Shown piece after piece: positions 41,074-46,197 of a DNA stretch of 46,197 nucleotides (its first letter is position 1; every line of letters begins with the position of its first letter). The position numbers and the translations under genes are program-made. The notes beneath the pieces were generated by a model. It did no database searches. It saw only the letters and a list, made by a program, of their open reading frames with translations, and was not told the DNA's origin. This DNA is from Achromobacter sp. ASV32 (GTDB lineage Bacteria > Pseudomonadota > Gammaproteobacteria > Burkholderiales > Burkholderiaceae_B), in contig NZ_JAELTJ010000034.1 in NCBI RefSeq assembly GCF_016428805.1, positions 1 to 46,197 of the forward strand, written 5' to 3'.

Positions 41074-41970
41074 TTAACGCGGCCAGACCTTGCTGACTGC
41101 GCGGATCGTGGCCCACGCCACCCAGCGCGGGCTGGTCAGGCGCACCGCCGGCAGCCGGCGCAGCACGTCCACCGCCAGGCCGCCGCGGCGGTGCCATTCC
41201 TTCTTGCGGGTCTGGCTGTCCGTCCAGCGCCCCTCCAGCCAGGGGAATTCGCGCCGCCCCGGCTTGTAGACCGGCGGGGTGTTGTAGATCAGGATGTACG
41301 CCAGCCGCGGCTGCGGCGAGGTATTGGCTCCCGTGAAATGCAGCGTGCGCGCATCGTGCACGGTGCAGCCGCCGGGTTGCAGCGGCTCGGCCACGGCCTG
41401 ATCGCGCGGAAAATCCGCGCAGCATTCCAGCGGATGCAGCGTCTTGTCGCCGCCCGGCGACCGGTGCTCCAGCACCTCCCCCCGGTTCGATCCCGGAATG
41501 AACTGCATGCAGCCGTTTTCCAGCGTGGCCGGCTGCAGGGCCAGCCAGATGCTCAACTCGTTGTAGACGAAGTCAGGCGAGCGAAACGCTTCATCCTGAT
41601 GCCACGGCGTCTCCGGTCCATTCAAGGCCGGCTTGAGCAGCGCGTGCTCGCCATACAGCGCCGCGTCCTCGCCCAGCAGCTGGCGCGCCAGCTCCAGCGT
41701 ACGTTCGTGATAGGCGGTCTTGAGCAGGCCCGGGGCATAATGTCGCGGATCGTGCAAACTGGGAAACTTGGCCGGCTTGGATGGGTCGTCATGGCTGACG
41801 AAGTCGTATTGGGCGCCCTCGTTGTATCCGGTCTTGTTCGCGAACAGCTCGAGCAGCGTGCGCCGGATATACCCCACTTCGTCGGGCGGGCACATGTCCG
41901 GCAGGGCCAGATAACCCTGATTCCTGTACCGCGCTGTTTCTGCTTCCGACAACAAACTGGTCTCTTCCAT
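41074..41970 (-). CDS. Phytanoyl-CoA dioxygenase (PhyH) family protein
   Basis: The start at 41970 (MEETSLLSEAETARY) has GGAG eight bases upstream and gives 298 residues. The 2-oxoglutarate/Fe(II) oxygenase facial triad is visible: H124-x-D126 (WHQDEAF) and distal H211 (RTLHFTGANTS), with R222 for 2-oxoglutarate. Substrates of bacterial members range from lipids and ectoine-like compounds to secondary metabolites, so none can be assigned. It is separated from the hydroxyacid oxidase by a hairpin and stands divergent from the acylphosphatase gene. Confidence 0.88.
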   Translation of the reverse strand: MEETSLLSEAETARYRNQGYLALPDMCPPDEVGYIRRTLLELFANKTGYNEGAQYDFVSHDDPSKPAKFPSLHDPRHYAPGLLKTAYHERTLELARQLLGEDAALYGEHALLKPALNGPETPWHQDEAFRSPDFVYNELSIWLALQPATLENGCMQFIPGSNRGEVLEHRSPGGDKTLHPLECCADFPRDQAVAEPLQPGGCTVHDARTLHFTGANTSPQPRLAYILIYNTPPVYKPGRREFPWLEGRWTDSQTRKKEWHRRGGLAVDVLRRLPAVRLTSPRWVAWATIRAVSKVWPR

Positions 41971-42148
41971 AATGGCTTCTCCAAGCATTGCTTGCGGGTG
42001 TCCCCGTTGGCACGTTTTGACATGTGCTCTAACGTATCGCTTCGATGCCCAGAGGGCCTATCCACCATCCGCTGTAGTCGGCATCACCTAGATGCGCAAA
42101 GGCCCTAGTGCACCGGCGCGCTGCGGCGCATCATCCGAAGGAATTTTC

Positions 42149-42445
42149 ATGCAAGACCCTCATTCCGACACCCATATCGAAACGGTCCACGTCACCGTCA
42201 GCGGCACCGTCCAAGGCGTGGGCTACCGCCACGCCGCCGTGCGGCGCGCCCACCTGCTGGGCGCCCGGGGCTGGGTGCAGAACATGCTGGATGGCACGGT
42301 GGAGGCCCTGGTGCAGGGCACACCCGACCAGGTGGATCACATGCTGGAATGGCTGCGGCGCGGCCCCCCGGGGGCCTATGTCGCCGAGATCACCACGCGT
42401 CGGGAGTACACCGACAAGCGCTACGCGCACTTCGAACAGCTGTAG
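42149..42445 (+). CDS. acyP: Acylphosphatase
   Basis: The 98-residue protein (start at 42149, GAAGGA seven bases upstream) has the acylphosphatase fold with catalytic Arg in the TVQGVGYRHAA loop and the Asn in GWVQNMLDGTVE. It hydrolyses carboxyl-phosphate bonds of small acyl phosphates such as carbamoyl phosphate or acetyl phosphate. The motif reads VQN where VRN is usual, but the catalytic Arg and Asn are both present. It stands alone; the upstream in-frame extension lacks a ribosome-binding site. Confidence 0.92.
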   Translation: MQDPHSDTHIETVHVTVSGTVQGVGYRHAAVRRAHLLGARGWVQNMLDGTVEALVQGTPDQVDHMLEWLRRGPPGAYVAEITTRREYTDKRYAHFEQL

Positions 42446-42613
42446 GCGTCGCCCCGCATGGCGGGCGCAGGATTAAGCCTGTCATCCAAAAACGGGAAAG
42501 AGGAAAGGATGAGTTCGCCAGGCTGCGTCAGCATGCCGGCCGCGTGCCGCGTCAACGGCCCACGTCATCGGCCCCGCCGGGACCCACCTCGGGCCGCCCA
42601 ACGGCAGCCGGCT

Positions 42614-43519
42614 TCAGCGGCTGCGCAGCCAGCGTCCGCCGACCTGGTTGATAATCAGGCCTGCCAGCACGCCGCCCGCCCCCAGCCATTGCAGCGGCTG
42701 CAGCTGCTCGCCGAAGGCCATGGAGGCGGCCCATAGCCCCACGACCGGCACCAGCAACGAGAACGGCGCGATCTTGGCGGCAGGGTGGCGGGTCAGCAGT
42801 TGGGTCCATAGCGTATAGGCCAGCAAAGTGGCCAGCACCGCCAGGTACAGCACCGACAGGGCCTCGCCCCAGCCGATGCCCGTGATCATGCCCACGACCG
42901 GTTCCCAGCCATCGGCCAACACCGCCAGCGCCAGGAATGGCAGCACCGGCGCGGCGCTGCTCCAGGCAATGAAGGCAAAGGGGTCATAGCCCGGCGACTT
43001 GCGGCTGGCCAGCCGCACGATCATGTTCGACACGGCCCACATGAACGCGCCGCCCAAGGTCAGCGTGAATCCCAGCATGGTCATCTGACCCGGGCCGTCG
43101 CCGCGGCCCGCGGCAATCACGGCCAGCCCCACCGCGGCCACGCCCAATCCGATCCAATGATGGCTGCGCGCGCGTTCGTGCAGCACGGGCGCGGCCAGCA
43201 ACAACGTGAAGAATGCCTGGGTCTGGATCACCAGCGACGCCATGCCTGCGGGCATGCCGAATTTCAGTGCCGTGAAGAGCAGGCCGAACTGGCCCAAGCC
43301 CTGCACCAGCCCGTATGCCGCGATCCAGTGCCAAGGCAGGCGCGGCGGGCGCACGAACAGTACCAGGGGGAAAGCGGCCAGCGCGAATCGCAGCGCGCCC
43401 AGCATCATGGGAGACAGGCCTTTGAGGCCGATCTTCATGACAACGAAGTTCAGGCCCCAGATCACCACTACCGCCAAAGCGCAGAGATAATCTTTCCTGG
43501 AGAGGTGCGTCGCGGACAT
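42614..43519 (-). CDS. eamA: EamA-type drug/metabolite exporter
   Basis: The 301-residue protein has ten hydrophobic segments in two EamA repeats (about 8-140 and 150-292). It aligns closely with E. coli EamA (YdeD), including VVVIWGLNFVVMKIGL near the N-terminus, FGMPAGMASLVIQTQAFFT and SLLVPVVGL. EamA exports O-acetylserine and cysteine-pathway metabolites. It is on the same strand as the threonine aldolase gene upstream, 40 bases away, so read-through from the gltJKL-ltaE operon is possible. Confidence 0.83.
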   Translation of the reverse strand: MSATHLSRKDYLCALAVVVIWGLNFVVMKIGLKGLSPMMLGALRFALAAFPLVLFVRPPRLPWHWIAAYGLVQGLGQFGLLFTALKFGMPAGMASLVIQTQAFFTLLLAAPVLHERARSHHWIGLGVAAVGLAVIAAGRGDGPGQMTMLGFTLTLGGAFMWAVSNMIVRLASRKSPGYDPFAFIAWSSAAPVLPFLALAVLADGWEPVVGMITGIGWGEALSVLYLAVLATLLAYTLWTQLLTRHPAAKIAPFSLLVPVVGLWAASMAFGEQLQPLQWLGAGGVLAGLIINQVGGRWLRSR

Positions 43520-43559
43520 GCGCCATTATCGCATCGCCGGCCCTTGCGCGCAGGCAAAA

Positions 43560-44618
43560 TCAGCGGCTCGCCAGCACCTTTTTGAAGGCCTCGATGGCGG
43601 TATCGATATCGTGGTCGTCAATGTGGCGATGCGTCACGCAGCGCAGGCGCGTGCGGCCCCACGGACGCGTCAACAGGCCCGCGGCTTCCAGCGCCGTCAC
43701 CCAGTTCGCGTTGGTCATGCCGGTGTCGGCGGTCTCGACCTGCACGATATTGGTTTGCGGCACGGTCGCCGACAACGCGGGATCCAGTTGGTTCAGGCCG
43801 TCGCTCAGGCGCCGCGCACGCGCATGATCTTCAAGCAGGCGGCCGCCCATGGTCTGCACGCCTTCCAGCCCGGCCGCGGCCATGATGCCGGCCTGGCGTT
43901 GCGTGCCGCCCAGCATGCGACGCAGCATCCGCGCCCGCGTCATCACCTGACGCGGCCCCGACAGCACGGCGCCCACCGGCGCGCTCAGGCCCTTGGACAG
44001 GCACAGCGACACCGTATCGGCATGGCGGGCGATCTCGATCGGCTCCACCCCCAGCGCCACGGCGGCATTGAACAGGCGGGCGCCGTCCAGGTGCACCGCG
44101 ACACCGCCGGCATGCGCCATCGCATATACCGCCTGCATGTGATCCAGCGGCAGCACCGTGCCGCCGGCATTGTTGTGCGAAGTTTCCACCGCCACCAGCG
44201 ACGTCTTGAGCTTGTGACCGCCGGACTGCAATGCCTCTTCCAGGCGGTTCAGGTCCATGGCGCCGTCGGTGCCGGGCACGCCCTGGTAGAACAGGCCGGT
44301 GAAAGTCGCCGCGCCGCGCTCCGAGGTGTACATGTGCGCGGCCGACTCCAGCACCACCTGTTCGTTGCGTTGGGTCTGCGCCAGCACCGCCAGCAGGTTG
44401 GCCATGGTGCAGCTGGGCACGAACAGCCCGGCTTCCTTGCCCAGCCGCGCGGAGACGTGGGCTTCCAACGCCCGCACGCTCGGATCGCCGTCCAGCCCGT
44501 CGTCGCCGATGGGCGCCGTGCGCATGCGCTCGTACATGGCCGCGGTGGGCTGGGTCACCGTGTCGCTGCGCAGGTCGACAAGTGCGCGGGAATGGTCGAC
44601 GGGGATCCGCTGGGTCAT
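43560..44618 (-). CDS. ltaE: Low-specificity L-threonine aldolase
   Basis: The 352-residue PLP enzyme (fold type I) has VDLRSDTVTQPTAAM at the N-terminus, H95 stacking on PLP (AAHMYTSERG), HLDGAR (176-181) and the Schiff-base Lys K209 (CLSKGLSAPVG). It cleaves L-threonine and L-allo-threonine or related beta-hydroxyamino acids to glycine plus an aldehyde. It begins 5 bases after the gltL gene, so it is part of the amino-acid importer operon. The Shine-Dalgarno is weak; translational coupling to gltL may help. Confidence 0.92.
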   Translation of the reverse strand: MTQRIPVDHSRALVDLRSDTVTQPTAAMYERMRTAPIGDDGLDGDPSVRALEAHVSARLGKEAGLFVPSCTMANLLAVLAQTQRNEQVVLESAAHMYTSERGAATFTGLFYQGVPGTDGAMDLNRLEEALQSGGHKLKTSLVAVETSHNNAGGTVLPLDHMQAVYAMAHAGGVAVHLDGARLFNAAVALGVEPIEIARHADTVSLCLSKGLSAPVGAVLSGPRQVMTRARMLRRMLGGTQRQAGIMAAAGLEGVQTMGGRLLEDHARARRLSDGLNQLDPALSATVPQTNIVQVETADTGMTNANWVTALEAAGLLTRPWGRTRLRCVTHRHIDDHDIDTAIEAFKKVLASR

Positions 44619-44623
44619 AACAA

Positions 44624-45382
44624 TCAATGCTGCAAAATTTTGGAAAGGAATTGGCGCGTGCGCGCGGCCCGCGCGTCTACATTGCCGAAGAACTCTTCTT
44701 TGACGCAGTCTTCGACGATCTTGCCGCCGTCCATGAAAATCACACGGTCGGCCACGCGACGGGCAAAGCCCATTTCGTGGGTCACCACCATCATCGTCAT
44801 GCCTTCGCCGGCCAGATCGGTCATCACATCCAGCACCTCGTTGACCATTTCCGGGTCCAGCGCCGAGGTCGGTTCGTCGAACAGCATCACCACCGGATCC
44901 ATGGACAGGGCACGGGCGATCGCCACGCGCTGCTGCTGGCCGCCCGACAGTTCGCCGGGATGCTTGTCTTTGTGCGCCGACAGGCCGACCCGTTCGAGCA
45001 GCGACAACGCCCGCACACGGGCTTCGTCCTTGCTGCGCTTCAAAACCTTGACCTGGCCCAGGCACAGGTTTTCCGTCACCGTCAGGTGCGGGAACAATTC
45101 GAAGTGCTGGAACACCATGCCGGCCACCGAACGCAGCTTGGGCAGATTGGTGCGCGGGTCGCCCACCTGGATGCCGTTGACCGTGATCTCGCCCTTCTGG
45201 AAGGGCTCGAGCGCATTGACGGTCTTGATCAGGGTGGACTTGCCCGACCCGGACGGGCCGCACACCACCACGACCTCGCCGCGGCCGACCGTGGTGCTGC
45301 AATCATCCAGGACCTGGAAGTCGCCGTACCATTTGCTGACCTGCCGGATCTCGATCATCGGGGGGTTCGAAGAGAGTTGCAT
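44624..45382 (-). CDS. gltL: Glutamate/aspartate-type ABC transporter ATPase
   Basis: The 252-residue ATPase is very close to E. coli GltL ([15 protein letters not shown], then [20 protein letters not shown]). Walker A at 42-49, Q-loop [39 protein letters not shown] and VTHEMGFAR are intact. The ATG at 45382 has AGG about 7 bases upstream; a second ATG eight codons later matches the E. coli start and is possible. It powers uptake through the GltJ/GltK channel. It sits between gltK (28 bases) and the threonine aldolase (5 bases). Confidence 0.93.
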   Translation of the reverse strand: MQLSSNPPMIEIRQVSKWYGDFQVLDDCSTTVGRGEVVVVCGPSGSGKSTLIKTVNALEPFQKGEITVNGIQVGDPRTNLPKLRSVAGMVFQHFELFPHLTVTENLCLGQVKVLKRSKDEARVRALSLLERVGLSAHKDKHPGELSGGQQQRVAIARALSMDPVVMLFDEPTSALDPEMVNEVLDVMTDLAGEGMTMMVVTHEMGFARRVADRVIFMDGGKIVEDCVKEEFFGNVDARAARTRQFLSKILQH

Positions 45383-45410
45383 CGTTGGACCTGTGGATAA
45401 CCTGGGGCGC

Positions 45411-46100
45411 CTAGCGCAGCACCCGGACGCGCTTTTCCAGCCGTTTGACCAGACGGGATGCCGTGAAGCAGATCACGAAATACACCACCGCCACGAAGAG
45501 ATAGAGCTCCACCAGCCTGCCGTCGCGCTGGCCGATCTTGGAAGCGGCTCCCAGGAAGTCCGTCAGCGACAACACATACACCAGCGAGGTGTCCTGGAAC
45601 AGAATGATGACCCGCGTCAGCAATGCCGGCACCATGTTGCGCACGGCCTGCGGCAGGATCACGTAGCGCATGCCTTGCCAATGGTTCAGACCCAGCGCCA
45701 TGCTGGCCGACACCTGGCCGCGCGCGATCGACTGGATGCCGGCGCGCATGATCTCGCAGAAGTAGGCCGCCTCGAACAGCGTGAACGTGACCACCGCCGA
45801 ATTGAACGCCCCCACGCGCAGCGGCGTGGGCGAGCCGACGATCCAGGCCGCGATGTACGGCACCAGGAAGTAGAACCAGAAGATCACCAGCAGCAGCGGC
45901 ACCGAGCGCATCACGTTCACGTAGATGCCCGCCGGCACCGACAGGAACTTGTAGCGCGACAACCGCATCATCGCCAGCAAGGTGCCCAGCGCCAGCCCCA
46001 TCACCGCCGCCAGCAGCGTCAGGGTCAATGTGAACGTCATGCCGGTCTGGAACAGGTACGGCAGCGCGCTGCCGATGACGTCGAAATCGAATTTGCCCAT
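45411..46100 (-). CDS. gltK: Glutamate/aspartate-type ABC transporter permease
   Basis: The 229-residue permease aligns with E. coli Glt[32 protein letters not shown], the EAA loop [20 protein letters not shown] and [16 protein letters not shown]. It forms the heterodimeric channel with GltJ, whose gene lies 8 bases upstream. About five membrane helices are seen. Confidence 0.92.
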   Translation of the reverse strand: MGKFDFDVIGSALPYLFQTGMTFTLTLTLLAAVMGLALGTLLAMMRLSRYKFLSVPAGIYVNVMRSVPLLLVIFWFYFLVPYIAAWIVGSPTPLRVGAFNSAVVTFTLFEAAYFCEIMRAGIQSIARGQVSASMALGLNHWQGMRYVILPQAVRNMVPALLTRVIILFQDTSLVYVLSLTDFLGAASKIGQRDGRLVELYLFVAVVYFVICFTASRLVKRLEKRVRVLR

Positions 46101-46108
46101 GACTGCCC

Positions 46109-46197
46109 CTAGCGTCCGTTCTTGGCCGCCGCGCCGATCAGGCCGGGGACCGCCACGTGGCGTTCAAGCATGCGCATGCCGAGCACGACGATGCCGT
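46109..46197 (-). CDS. gltJ: Glutamate/aspartate-type ABC permease, C-terminal end only
   Basis: Only the last 28 codons are in the window (reading LGMRMLERHVAVPGLIG near the end, stop at 46111-46109). The MRMLERHVAVPG pattern matches the C-terminus of GltJ-like permeases, and the position directly before gltK fits gltJ. The binding protein GltI would lie further out, beyond the window. Confidence 0.6.
   Translation of the reverse strand, partial: GIVVLGMRMLERHVAVPGLIGAAAKNGR

Noticed and set aside
42017-42022. TTGACA as the -35 of the acylphosphatase promoter
   Set aside because: No acceptable -10 at 16-18 bp; the best AT-rich hexamer is far too close.
43518-46112. An 864-residue open frame on the plus strand
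   Set aside because: It is antisense to eamA, ltaE, gltL and gltK, His/Arg/Gln-rich and without any domain; an artefact of GC-rich codon use.
1-46197. CRISPR arrays, tRNA genes, prophage or insertion-sequence genes
   Set aside because: No regularly spaced repeats, tRNA-like cloverleaf or transposase/integrase-like reading frame was found on either strand by eye.

Overview
The window is a GC-rich, densely coded chromosomal segment. Gene content and style (a Bug/TctC-type binding protein, an FMN riboswitch-ribB pair, a glutamate/aspartate-type gltJKL operon, many ABC importers with catabolic enzymes, FMN-dependent hydroxyacid oxidase) suggest a betaproteobacterium of the Alcaligenaceae, of the Achromobacter/Bordetella type. 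This placement is inference, since no rRNA or other taxonomic marker is present. No tRNA, rRNA, CRISPR array, transposase or prophage gene was seen.

Left part (1-8.2 kb): a bestrophin-like channel (cut by the window edge), a eukaryote-like SET-domain lysine methyltransferase, a non-coding stretch with a perfect 34-bp inverted repeat, an FMN riboswitch driving ribB, a TetR regulator, and small metabolic genes: nucleoside deoxyribosyltransferase, flavin reductase, secreted NTF2-like protein, NAD(P)-binding oxidoreductase, ketopantoate reductase-like enzyme, and a DedA-rhodanese fusion.

Nucleobase operon (8.6-14.5 kb, + strand): BMP-type lipoprotein/binding protein, double-domain ATPase, two permeases and a CodA-family deaminase. 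The deaminase has Cys where E. coli CodA has Asp314, which points to 5-methylcytosine rather than cytosine.

Amine catabolic cluster 1 (14.5-23.8 kb): a nine-gene minus-strand operon with a spermidine/putrescine-type ABC importer, an HcnABC/opine-oxidase-like three-subunit flavoenzyme, a second DAO-type flavoprotein and RidA. It is divergent from a GntR/UTRA regulator. A sigma70-like promoter with a 30-bp palindrome over its -10 and start site looks like the repression point.

Middle (23.8-31.6 kb): an orphan TctC-hydantoinase A-hydantoinase B operon with a divergent LysR regulator, an AraC-GyrI regulator, and a D-2-hydroxyacid dehydrogenase.

Amine catabolic cluster 2 (30.7-39.5 kb): a second, independently ordered set of importer plus HcnABC-like flavoenzyme, divergent from an IclR regulator. 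Two 20-bp direct repeats exactly 30 bp apart lie just upstream of its predicted promoter, the placement expected for an activator.

Right part (39.7-46.2 kb): LldD-like hydroxyacid oxidase, phytanoyl-CoA dioxygenase family protein, acylphosphatase, EamA exporter, and a gltJKL operon that ends in a threonine aldolase gene. The theme of the window is uptake and oxidation of small nitrogenous compounds, with parallel modules under separate regulators.
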